A stretch of DNA of 64,000 nucleotides from the NCBI GenBank assembly GCA_022710585.1, contig JAKLGV010000013.1:32235-96234 (forward strand), given 5' to 3'. Below are positions 30,033 through 38,348 of the stretch, in pieces. Each line of letters opens with the position of its first letter. Positions within the stretch are counted from its first letter, which is position 1. A program made the position numbers and the translations under genes. A model generated the notes under the pieces. It saw only the letters and a program-made list of their open reading frames with translations, ran no database searches and had not been told where the DNA came from. This stretch comes from Deltaproteobacteria bacterium. Its GTDB lineage: Bacteria; Desulfobacterota; Syntrophia; Syntrophales; Smithellaceae.

Positions 30033-32435
30033 ATGATGAAGTTTTTTCAGAATTTCAGACATGAGGAGCAGCAAAATGTAATCAAGCGTACGCCGCCGTC
30101 GCGTTTTATCAAGATGCTGAAAGATTCGCGGAAGATAGAAGATGATTACGCGCATGTTTTCGGCAAGAGCAAAAGCGATGTCATACCCTTTGACGGGACA
30201 AGAGTTCCCAAAACGCCGCCGCATTACGCTACTCTGTTGCGACCGTTCAAGCTGGCGTTTCAGACAGTGACCCAAGCCCAGTCCGAAAGCTACGCGTCCC
30301 GTAAAACGGCGCGTCAGCATACTCGCCATCTGAAAAAAATTGATCCGCGTATCGTGGCTTCGGCGCTGGCGACGGAGCCCAAAATCAACAACAAAGTTCT
30401 CATCAATCTGATCAATCATCTGCATTTTAACGATGAAAATTTGTTCGTTCATTTTCAGAATATGGAAACGGGTGAAGAGGTTTTTTTACAGGGGAATCCG
30501 GGACCTTATGATAATGACCGGGTCACTGTCAAATTTACCGATCCGGGGTCATTTGATTTAAACTGTCATAAACCATTGAATGTGGTGATCGATAATCGTA
30601 AAGCCTTGATCGTCTTTCCCGTTGTTCGGCTTTCCGGAAGCGCTGAATCGCTGGTGCTGAGCGTGCCGAAAATGGCGCACTCATACAGTAAACGTCAGTC
30701 TGTGCGATATAACTGCCACGGCATTGAGGCGGAAATATTACAGGGACAGCTCAATGTCACCGGAGTCCTCGAGGATATCAATCCACAGGATCTGAGAGTC
30801 CGCGTAGACGTTCCGGAAGATATCCATGCCGGCAATCCGCTGTTATTAAAATTGAACCGGAATAATCAGATTTATTTTATAGGTGAATGTCAGTTGTTAA
30901 GAAGCGACAAAGACGGTTCGTCCGTTATCGTGCAGCCGATTCATAATAACAGGCCGGTTCTCAAGACACGCCGATACCCGAATCCGCGGGTGAGAATCAT
31001 GCCCCAACCAGTCATTAATTTCACGCATCCGCTCTGCGGTCAGAGCATCCAGCACAAGGTTGACGATATCTCGGCGTCCGGGTTTTCGGTGACGGTTCCG
31101 TTCAAAGAATCCCTGCTCATTCCGGGCATGGTCATTCCGCAGATGGCTCTCCAACTGCCCGGAATGCTCAGCCATCTGACATGTACAGTTCAGGTTGTTT
31201 ATCGACGGAAACAAAGAAAAGACCTGGCCAAGTATGGATTTTATATTCTGGATATGTCCCTGCATGATCAGCGCCTTCTTTTTGATGCCGTCAGTAAGGT
31301 TGCCGATCCGCACGTGAATATGGCCGGCAAAATCAATATGGATTCCCTCTGGGATCTTTTTTTTGATTCCGGTTTTATTTATCCGGATAAATATGGTATT
31401 ATTAGTTGTTATACCGCCGCGCTCAAAGAAACCTACCGGAAGCTCTATGAAGAAGGCAAAGACATCTTCACGCATATTACGTATCAGGATCAGGGACAGA
31501 TTTACGGCCATCTATCCATGGTGAAAGCCTATGAGAAATCATGGATTATTCATCACTTAGCCGCTCGCCCCCTGCGGGGAGTGCGCACGGGCCTGAAAAC
31601 GCTCAATCATTTTGTCAATTACATCGATTGTCTGTATCGTTTGCCCGTGTCTTCCAAGGCGATGCGTTATAATTTCTGTTATTACAGGCCGGAAAATAAA
31701 TTTTCCGATTATTACTTTGGAGGGATTTACCGCACGCTCAAGAACCGCGACATGTGCTCCATGGATCTGTTCGGATATATGTCCATACGTCTGGATGATC
31801 ATGTCAACGCGCTTCCCGCTAATTGGAGTATCGAGCCCTTCACGCTCGATGATTTGACGATTATGCGGGATCATTGCGGTGGTTTGGGCGGAGGCATGAT
31901 GCTCGATGCCTTTGCGCTGGAATACCGGACTGTGGTCAACGGTGAGTTGTCCGGCCCGTCCGAGCCTTATCGCCAGAATGATATTATGACCATGTTTCGT
32001 AAAGCGGGATTGAACCGGGACAGTCAGGTATTCTCTGTAGTTCAAAACGGGCTGCTGAAAGCGGCACTGGTCGTGGATACCTCGGACCTGGGCATCAACA
32101 TGTCGGAACTGATCAACAGCATCAAAGTCATTATTCTTGATAAGACACTGCCATGGGCCATTCTTCATGACACATTGAGCAGGGTCGGCAAAGTTTATCA
32201 GACCTCAAACATCATGGTTCTTTTCTTCCCTTTCAGTTATCTGGCCGATCAGGGCATCGATTGTAAAAAGACATATAATTTGTGGGTCATCAACACCGAT
32301 CTTGAAGCGCACGATAAAGATATTGTGAAGGAGCACATCCGGATAGCCAAACGGAAGTTTATCACGGAAAGTTTCCTCAAGGAATTATCAAGAAACCGGT
32401 TGGAAAGGTTGCTGCGCAAGGGTAAAAACGAATAA
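30033..32435 (+). CDS. Tandem PilZ-like protein with C-terminal acyltransferase-like domain
   Basis: The protein has 800 residues. Residues about 150-310 hold a YcgR-N-like part and a PilZ-like domain with RQSVR near 221 but a degenerate second motif (EDINPQDL). A second PilZ-like domain (about 315-430) has RRYPNPR and a standard DDISASG. Residues 440-800 contain segments like QGQIYGHLSMVKAYEKSWIIHHLAA and LFFPFSYLADQG that resemble GNAT/N-acyltransferase domains, but no A-motif is certain. It probably senses c-di-GMP and controls an acyl or other transfer. No close named homologue comes to mind. Confidence 0.6.
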   Translation: MMKFFQNFRHEEQQNVIKRTPPSRFIKMLKDSRKIEDDYAHVFGKSKSDVIPFDGTRVPKTPPHYATLLRPFKLAFQTVTQAQSESYASRKTARQHTRHLKKIDPRIVASALATEPKINNKVLINLINHLHFNDENLFVHFQNMETGEEVFLQGNPGPYDNDRVTVKFTDPGSFDLNCHKPLNVVIDNRKALIVFPVVRLSGSAESLVLSVPKMAHSYSKRQSVRYNCHGIEAEILQGQLNVTGVLEDINPQDLRVRVDVPEDIHAGNPLLLKLNRNNQIYFIGECQLLRSDKDGSSVIVQPIHNNRPVLKTRRYPNPRVRIMPQPVINFTHPLCGQSIQHKVDDISASGFSVTVPFKESLLIPGMVIPQMALQLPGMLSHLTCTVQVVYRRKQRKDLAKYGFYILDMSLHDQRLLFDAVSKVADPHVNMAGKINMDSLWDLFFDSGFIYPDKYGIISCYTAALKETYRKLYEEGKDIFTHITYQDQGQIYGHLSMVKAYEKSWIIHHLAARPLRGVRTGLKTLNHFVNYIDCLYRLPVSSKAMRYNFCYYRPENKFSDYYFGGIYRTLKNRDMCSMDLFGYMSIRLDDHVNALPANWSIEPFTLDDLTIMRDHCGGLGGGMMLDAFALEYRTVVNGELSGPSEPYRQNDIMTMFRKAGLNRDSQVFSVVQNGLLKAALVVDTSDLGINMSELINSIKVIILDKTLPWAILHDTLSRVGKVYQTSNIMVLFFPFSYLADQGIDCKKTYNLWVINTDLEAHDKDIVKEHIRIAKRKFITESFLKELSRNRLERLLRKGKNE

Positions 32436-32445
32436 TCAACAAACG

Positions 32446-33192
32446 ATGATGGGATATGCTGGAAGTCCGTCATTCCATAATATGCAGAAGAACATGATTG
32501 CCAACGACAAGAAATCAGGAATTAAAAGCTGGCCGCTGGATGATCGTCCGCGTGAAAAACTTCTCAGGAAGGGAGCGGCCGCGCTCAGCAGTTCAGAACT
32601 GCTGGCCATTTTGCTGGGCACGGGTGTGCAGGGCGAAAGCGCCATCGATCTGGCGCGCCGGATTATGGACAAGTTCGGCACCTTCCGCAACATGAGTCAC
32701 ACGGATGCGCGCGACTGGAAAGAATTTAAAGGACTGGGGCCGGCGAAGCTGGCGCATATTCAGGCGGCCCTGGAAATCGGCCGCCGCTTTCGCGAGGATG
32801 AAATGAATCCTCAAAGGCAGAAGATATCGTCGGCGGAAGAAGTTGTCGGCATCATAATGCCGCAGATGCGCGATTTGAAAAAAGAAGTTTTTAAAGTCAT
32901 TTACCTGAACAGCCAGAACAAAATCATTGAAATATCCGACGCGGCGGTCGGAACCGTGAATCACGCCGTACCGATCGTGCGGGAAATCATGCATACCGCA
33001 CTGCAGAGATTTGCCGCTGCGATTATTTGCGTTCACAATCATCCCAGCGGCAATATCGCACCCAGCCCCGAAGATAAAAAATTCACTCAGGAGCTTGCCA
33101 CCGCCGGGAGAATTATGGACATTAAAGTGCTGGATCACATCATCATCGGCGACGGCAACTACTTCAGCTTCGCGGGTGACGGCATCCTGTGA
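32446..33192 (+). CDS. radC: RadC family protein (JAB1/MPN domain)
   Basis: The protein has 248 residues. An N-terminal helix-hairpin-helix region (ELLAILLGTG, FKGLGPAKLAHIQA) precedes the JAMM metalloprotease-like motif HNHPSGNIAPSPED from about residue 197. This is the usual RadC layout. Its biochemical role is unsettled. The listed ATG lacks a ribosome site. ATG at 32482 (MQKNMI) is an alternative. Confidence 0.85.
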   Translation: MMGYAGSPSFHNMQKNMIANDKKSGIKSWPLDDRPREKLLRKGAAALSSSELLAILLGTGVQGESAIDLARRIMDKFGTFRNMSHTDARDWKEFKGLGPAKLAHIQAALEIGRRFREDEMNPQRQKISSAEEVVGIIMPQMRDLKKEVFKVIYLNSQNKIIEISDAAVGTVNHAVPIVREIMHTALQRFAAAIICVHNHPSGNIAPSPEDKKFTQELATAGRIMDIKVLDHIIIGDGNYFSFAGDGIL

Positions 33193-33280
33193 TATAATAT
33201 TTGCCTTGTAATGTCTGTGCGGGGAACATGAAAAGAATCAATATCAATATCGGAATGGATGCGTTAATCGGGAGGAAAAA

Positions 33281-33622
33281 ATGGAAGAGATGATAGCTTA
33301 TTGCGGAATCATTTGTTCAAAATGTCCTGTTTTCAAAGCGACGCAGGCCGACGATGATGAAGCCCGGGAAGAAGTGGCAAAACTATGGTCAAAACAGTTC
33401 GGCATTGATATGAAACCTCAGGATGCCTATTGTGACGGTTGTCTCCGGACAAACGGACGGCTGATCGGCCATTGCCGAGTCTGTGGCATCAGAGCCTGCG
33501 GCATGGAGCGGAAGGTAGAAACCTGTGCCGCCTGTAACGATTTCGCATGCGAAAAATTGCAGGCCTTTCATAAGATGGCCCCGCACGCCCGCAAAATGCT
33601 GGAGAAAATGCGGGTAAGGTGA
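33281..33622 (+). CDS. DUF3795 cysteine-rich protein
   Basis: The protein has 113 residues. Conserved cysteines occur in YCGIICSKCPVF, DAYCDGCLRT, HCRVCGIRACG and ETCAACNDFACEKL, as in DUF3795 proteins of anaerobes. They probably bind zinc or an iron-sulfur cluster. GGGAGG lies before the ATG. It overlaps the start of the FmdE gene and is likely co-expressed with it. Confidence 0.75.
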   Translation: MEEMIAYCGIICSKCPVFKATQADDDEAREEVAKLWSKQFGIDMKPQDAYCDGCLRTNGRLIGHCRVCGIRACGMERKVETCAACNDFACEKLQAFHKMAPHARKMLEKMRVR

Positions 33623-34275
33623 AAGCGTGGAGAAGAGGCATGACTGTTGGAGAAATTAAGAGGAAAATGCCGGAAGATTTGAGCCGATGCGTGGCGTTTC
33701 ACGGGCATATCTGCCCCGGTCTGATCTACGGCTACCGGGTGGCCCGGGAAGCCAGAAAATTAATGAACCTTCGGCGCTCTGTTGATGAAGAAGTCGTGGC
33801 CGTTTGTGAAAACGATTCCTGCGCTGTCGACGCCCTGCAGGTCCTGCTGGGCACGGTAGCAGGGAAGGGCAATTTGATGATCAAAGATTATGGCAAGAAT
33901 GCCTTTACGGTGTTGAGCCGGAAAAAACGGATGGCTTACCGGTTTTCCCGAAAAACCGGCTATAATTACAAAGGCAAAGCAAGAAGCGAATTTGAAAAGC
34001 TTGATGCGGCCGCGGCTGCCGGAACCGCGTCCGATGCCGAACGAAAAAAACTGAAAAGATTAAAAATTGATGATTTACTGTCCCGCCCTTTCCATGAGAT
34101 CTTCACGACCCGAAAAGTGCGTTATGTGGAACCACGCTACGCCCCGCTGGCGCTATCCTTACCCTGTGCCGTATGCGGCGAGATGACGATGGCGACCAAA
34201 ATGCTGAAGCGCGGAGGCGGACGTCAGCTCTGCATGCCGTGCGCCGAAAAAAGCCGAAAGGCAAAACTTAAATGA
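33619..34275 (+). CDS. FmdE-family protein with zinc-ribbon tail
   Basis: The protein has 218 residues. FHGHICPGLIYGYRVA and CENDSCAVDALQVLLGTVAGKGNL match FmdE, a protein first seen in formylmethanofuran dehydrogenase operons. The C-terminus has a DksA/TraR-type zinc finger (CAVCGEMTM...CMPCAEK). The function in bacteria is unclear. A molybdenum/tungsten or one-carbon link is only suggested by the family name. GTG at 33619 overlaps DUF3795. ATG at 33640 with GGAG upstream may be the true start. Confidence 0.75.
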   Translation: MKAWRRGMTVGEIKRKMPEDLSRCVAFHGHICPGLIYGYRVAREARKLMNLRRSVDEEVVAVCENDSCAVDALQVLLGTVAGKGNLMIKDYGKNAFTVLSRKKRMAYRFSRKTGYNYKGKARSEFEKLDAAAAAGTASDAERKKLKRLKIDDLLSRPFHEIFTTRKVRYVEPRYAPLALSLPCAVCGEMTMATKMLKRGGGRQLCMPCAEKSRKAKLK

Positions 34276-34291
34276 ATCTGATAATGTCCTT

Positions 34292-35308
34292 TTAAAACCC
34301 GATTTCTCTGGCATAGGTGAACTGCCGCTGCCAAGGGATGCCGGGGTGGGCTTTTTCAAAGATGTCGGTTCCGGTTTTTTTCAGAGACTCCTCGTCCACC
34401 GCCACAGGATGGTAGCCGCTGATAAATCCCAAATCCCTGCCGATGATGTGATTTTTGCCGGGCAGGCAATCGCATTCCTCCGTGATATTCAAAAGCGCGT
34501 TAATGACCACAGACTTGTTTTGAATTTTCTTCCAGACGGCGGCAGCGGTCTCTACTAGTTTTTCCTGAAAGACAGTCATGTCCGAATTCCAGAAAATCTG
34601 CAGCGCCATTTCCGGACACATGGCGATGCACTGGGCGCAGCCGATGCATTTCTTCAGATCGTATTTCGGATATTCCGGTTCGCTGATCGTCGCCGCTTTC
34701 GTCGAACAGATTTCAACGCATAAGCCGCAGCGCGTGCACTTTTTTTTGTTCAGTACGGGATGATAGTCGGAGTGCATCCGCTGTTTCTGGGCGCGTGAGG
34801 CAAAGCCCATGGAGAGGTTTTTGATGGCGCCGCCGAACAGGGACACCATATGTCCCTTGACATGAGAAAAGATGACAAATCCCTTGGCCTGCTCAAAGAT
34901 ATTGCATACCTGGACGGTCGGAAAGTGCTTGTAGCCCGCGGGAATGGAAACAACATTTTTCCCGTCCATGCCGTCGGCGATGATGACCGGGCATTCCAGA
35001 AATTCAGCGGTATAACCATGGCTGGCCGCCGTATTCAGCGAATCCTGGGCCGTTCTTCTCCCGCCGGAATACAGCACCGTCGTGTCAAAAACAAACGGTT
35101 TGGCTCCCCGGTCCATCAGCCAGGCGGCTATTTCCCGGGCGTAGTCGGGCGGAAGAAAACTCCTGTTGCCCCTTTCCCCCCAGTGCAGCTTGATTCCCAC
35201 ATCGTCGCCTTCGGCAAACGGGCTGCGCAACTGCTTTAAAAGGCGTTGCAGGGAGTCGATATACGGTTTTTTTACTCCTTCAATGGATTCAAAAAACAAA
35301 TCGGCCAT
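34292..35308 (-). CDS. DUF362 protein with two [4Fe-4S] clusters
   Basis: The protein has 338 residues from ATG 35308, chosen because AGGATGG lies 8 bases upstream. The N-terminal 200 residues are DUF362 (VGIKLHWGERGNR, FVIFSHVKGHM), followed by a two-cluster ferredoxin domain: CTRCGLCVEIC and CIGCAQCIAMCP. It probably transfers electrons in anaerobic metabolism. A longer DUF362-ferredoxin protein lies at 58410. Confidence 0.8.
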   Translation of the reverse strand: MADLFFESIEGVKKPYIDSLQRLLKQLRSPFAEGDDVGIKLHWGERGNRSFLPPDYAREIAAWLMDRGAKPFVFDTTVLYSGGRRTAQDSLNTAASHGYTAEFLECPVIIADGMDGKNVVSIPAGYKHFPTVQVCNIFEQAKGFVIFSHVKGHMVSLFGGAIKNLSMGFASRAQKQRMHSDYHPVLNKKKCTRCGLCVEICSTKAATISEPEYPKYDLKKCIGCAQCIAMCPEMALQIFWNSDMTVFQEKLVETAAAVWKKIQNKSVVINALLNITEECDCLPGKNHIIGRDLGFISGYHPVAVDEESLKKTGTDIFEKAHPGIPWQRQFTYAREIGF

Positions 35309-35440
35309 CAGCAAACCATCCTGTTAATAAATTTGCGGTATTCTAAATCTTTTTTAAGATGATTGCATCATAAATTTCATTATTAAGACTTTTCAAAGAT
35401 TGTCGAATAGTGTAGGATCAAGCTATAAAAATCGACGCCA

Positions 35441-36862
35441 GTGATGATGAACATGCAAAAAAAGCCGGGAGAGACCGCTTCCCATAAAGATGCTGAAAAA
35501 CCGAGGATGGACGGGGAGGAGAAATTCCACGCCCTGCTGCAAAGCATCGAAGACGGCTATTATGAGGTGGATCTGAAAGGCAACTTTATTTTTTTCAACG
35601 ATTCCATGAGTCGGATGCTAGGCTATTCCAGAGAAGAAATGATGGGGATGAACAACCGTCAATACACGGATCAGGAACAGTCTGAAAAACTCTTTGCGGC
35701 CTTCAATAAAGTCTACAAAACCGGAGAGGCCTCCAGGGCATTCAATTGGCAGATTATCAGAAAAGACGGTACCAGAAAATACATTGAGGCGTCGGTGTCG
35801 CTGTTGAAGGATTCTTCCCATCAGGCGGTAGGGTTCCGGGGTGTCGTCCGCGATATCACAGAGCGCCGGATGATGGAAGAGAAAATAAGGAAAGAAGAGC
35901 AGAGGTTTCGTGCGCTGGCCGAACAGTCATCTGATATCATCCTGATGGTCAACGATAAGGGACTGATTACGTACGAAAATTCGTCCGCGGGTATTCTGGG
36001 CATCGCGCCTGAAAACAGAGTCGGTCAGGATGTTTTTGAACGTCTGCATCGCGACGATTTGGCGAAGGTGATCGAGTCCTTCAAGATATTATTCCATGAC
36101 GTTCGCGCGCCCGTGCAAAGAGCCGAGGTGCGCCTCCGCAATTCCGACGGCAGTTGGAACACATTTGAAGCGCTGGCCAGCAATCTGGTCCGCGACAATG
36201 TGATTGAGTCGGCCATTGTTAACCTTCGCGATATCACCGAAAGGAAAAAGTCGGACGAGCGACTGAAAGAAACCATGGCGATTCTGAGGAAAGCGATCGG
36301 GACCACGATACAGGTGATGATTTCCGCGGTCGAGATGAGAGATCCCTACACGGCCGGTCATCAGTCGCGCGCGGCCAATATTGCCAGAGCCATTGCCACG
36401 GAACTGGGATTATCGTACGAAAGGATTGATGGCATCCGCATGGCGGGCACCATTCACGATATCGGCAAGCTGTCGATTCCTTCTGAAATCTTAACCAAAC
36501 CTTCCAAACTGAACAGCATCGAATATTCGATGGTCAAGGAACATTCCCACAGCGGATATGAGGTGCTGAAAAATGTGGAGTATGACCTGCCGCTGGCGGA
36601 AATCATTTACCAGCATCATGAAAGAATGGACGGCACCGGTTATCCCAGAAATCTCAAAGGCGATGAGATTCTGCTGGAGGCCCGCATTCTGGCCGTCGCC
36701 GATGTCGTTGAAGCCATGTCCTCCCATCGGCCTTATCGCGCGTCACTGGGCATTGAAAAGGCGCTGGAGGAAATCGAACAAAACAGGGGAAAGCTTTATG
36801 ATCCGGATGTTGTTGATGCCTGTTTAAGAATATTTCGCGAGAAAAAAATGCATCTTCTGTAA
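35441..36862 (+). CDS. PAS-PAS-HD-GYP phosphodiesterase
   Basis: The protein has 473 residues with two PAS domains (about 25-145 and 150-275, each ending RDITER) and an HD-GYP domain with all key residues: MRDPYTAGHQ, IHDIGKLSIP, YQHHERMDGTGYPRN, ARILAVADVVEAMSS. It is expected to degrade cyclic di-GMP under control of a small-molecule or redox signal. It has no membrane segment. The GTG-ATG-ATG cluster at 35441 leaves the exact start open. Confidence 0.85.
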   Translation: MMMNMQKKPGETASHKDAEKPRMDGEEKFHALLQSIEDGYYEVDLKGNFIFFNDSMSRMLGYSREEMMGMNNRQYTDQEQSEKLFAAFNKVYKTGEASRAFNWQIIRKDGTRKYIEASVSLLKDSSHQAVGFRGVVRDITERRMMEEKIRKEEQRFRALAEQSSDIILMVNDKGLITYENSSAGILGIAPENRVGQDVFERLHRDDLAKVIESFKILFHDVRAPVQRAEVRLRNSDGSWNTFEALASNLVRDNVIESAIVNLRDITERKKSDERLKETMAILRKAIGTTIQVMISAVEMRDPYTAGHQSRAANIARAIATELGLSYERIDGIRMAGTIHDIGKLSIPSEILTKPSKLNSIEYSMVKEHSHSGYEVLKNVEYDLPLAEIIYQHHERMDGTGYPRNLKGDEILLEARILAVADVVEAMSSHRPYRASLGIEKALEEIEQNRGKLYDPDVVDACLRIFREKKMHLL

Positions 36863-37078
36863 TATTGTTCATCTTCATTCTCCCATCGAAACAGCGGTTC
36901 GCATGGGGCAGGCAATAGGCCATTGACATAAAACAGCGTAATCCTTATAATATAATCAAAAGAGAAACAGTCTAGCCCGGTAAGCAAAAACAAAAGTTCC
37001 TTCAGGATGTCGTAATATTAGGCGTTTTCAAACCGTACAAAATTAACTTCAACATTCAGTAAAACAGGGGTGGCCGAT

Positions 37079-37387
37079 ATGGATGATGTCATCACCCGAA
37101 TTGTCGAAATTGAGCGGCAGTGTTCTGCTGATGTCGAGAACGTTCAGCGTGAGTCAAAAAATAGAATTGAAGCGCACAAGCAGTTCTTTGAAGATGAAAA
37201 AAAAAGGGAACAGGATCAGATTATGTCCAGAGAGAAAACGAGGCTGGCCAGGGTTGTTGAAGAGACAGCAGTAAAAATAAAGGCGGAATTTGAAGCTTCT
37301 GAGAAGGAAAATGACATTCTTTTTAAGGATCCGGTTTTGCAGGAGAGGATCAGAGAGAATATTATTTCCATTTTGCTCGCGGGTTAA
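37079..37387 (+). CDS. V/A-type ATPase stalk subunit (G/H-like coiled coil)
   Basis: The protein has about 102 residues, almost entirely charged coiled coil (FFEDEKKREQDQIM, RLARVVEETAVKIKAEFEA), as expected for the H/G peripheral-stalk subunit that pairs with subunit E. ATG 37079 (8 bases after AGGGG) is preferred over GTG 37070. It is the first gene of the V-ATPase operon. Coiled coils match many families, so the call rests on position. Confidence 0.6.
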   Translation: MDDVITRIVEIERQCSADVENVQRESKNRIEAHKQFFEDEKKREQDQIMSREKTRLARVVEETAVKIKAEFEASEKENDILFKDPVLQERIRENIISILLAG

Positions 37388-37393
37388 AAAACG

Positions 37394-38347
37394 ATGCGAA
37401 ATTATGCCGACCAGGATTATCTCCACGCGCGGATTTGCGCACTGAGATCGCGTCTGCTTTCATCGCGGGACTATGCCGTAATGGTCAGAGAGCCTCCTGA
37501 CGCGCTAAAATCAACCGATACTCCTGACGGGATTGAAGCCGGAGAAGTGCTCTTTCGCGAGCAGATCAAGCCGGTTCTTATGCTTGCCGAAGCATACGAT
37601 CCATATGCTCCGATTTTTCTCGCCTATTTGCGTCAATACGAAATTCAGAACGCGAGGTTTCTTCTGGCCGGGGTGGCAGGTCTGTTCCATGCAGAACACT
37701 GGTATGACATCGGCCCCTTCGCTATTCTAAAAAAAGAAATGCTGCGGCAGAATCTGTCGATCGGCGACATCCGATCGCTTGTGGCAAACACGTATCTGGC
37801 GGAGGCCCTTCGTGATGCCTCCGTTTCTCCCCGCCTGGAAATGAATCTGGATGTCTGTCATTTCAGAAATCTTTATAGCGCTGTCGACTCCCTCTCCGTT
37901 GAGTCCAGAAAAGATTTTCAGGAGGTGCTGCTCAGGCGGGCGGCTATGTTGACGGTGATTTGGTCACACCGGCTTCGCGAATACAGCCGTGCCGGCGATG
38001 AGACGATCAGGCTGTCCGTGGAAAAATTGCACGCTGTCTTGGGCGTTTCTGTGAAGAACCATGTTCGTTTACTGGAAGAGAGTCTTAAACAATACCTTGA
38101 AAAATCGCGAAAAAGCGGCGCGGAGGAGTCGTCGCCTGTGGACATTGAGCGGCATCTCGAGCAACATTATTACCAGTGGCTTTCATCCATGTTTCATAGA
38201 GATTTTTACTCTATTTTCACGGTCATGGCCTATCTGTGGCTGCTGTTTTGCCAGATAAAAAATATGATGCGCGTTCTTGATGGAAGGAGATTCGGCTTGT
38301 CCGCCGAAGCCGTCCTTCATACTATCATATGCGCGGAGCAAAACTAA
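37394..38347 (+). CDS. V/A-type ATPase subunit C (V0D/AC39)
   Basis: The protein has 317 residues, an all-helical V0D/AC39-type protein starting RNYADQDYLHARICALRSRLLS. This subunit sits between the central stalk and the membrane ring. Order and size match other bacterial V/A operons. Its stop lies 1 bp before the ATG of subunit I. Confidence 0.8.
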   Translation: MRNYADQDYLHARICALRSRLLSSRDYAVMVREPPDALKSTDTPDGIEAGEVLFREQIKPVLMLAEAYDPYAPIFLAYLRQYEIQNARFLLAGVAGLFHAEHWYDIGPFAILKKEMLRQNLSIGDIRSLVANTYLAEALRDASVSPRLEMNLDVCHFRNLYSAVDSLSVESRKDFQEVLLRRAAMLTVIWSHRLREYSRAGDETIRLSVEKLHAVLGVSVKNHVRLLEESLKQYLEKSRKSGAEESSPVDIERHLEQHYYQWLSSMFHRDFYSIFTVMAYLWLLFCQIKNMMRVLDGRRFGLSAEAVLHTIICAEQN

Positions 38348-38348
38348 G

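Noticed and set aside
35400..35429. TTGTCG-N18-TATAAA promoter-like pair before the PAS-HD-GYP gene
   Set aside because: It would place the transcript start within a few bases of the start codons and leave no ribosome site. The match is also weak.
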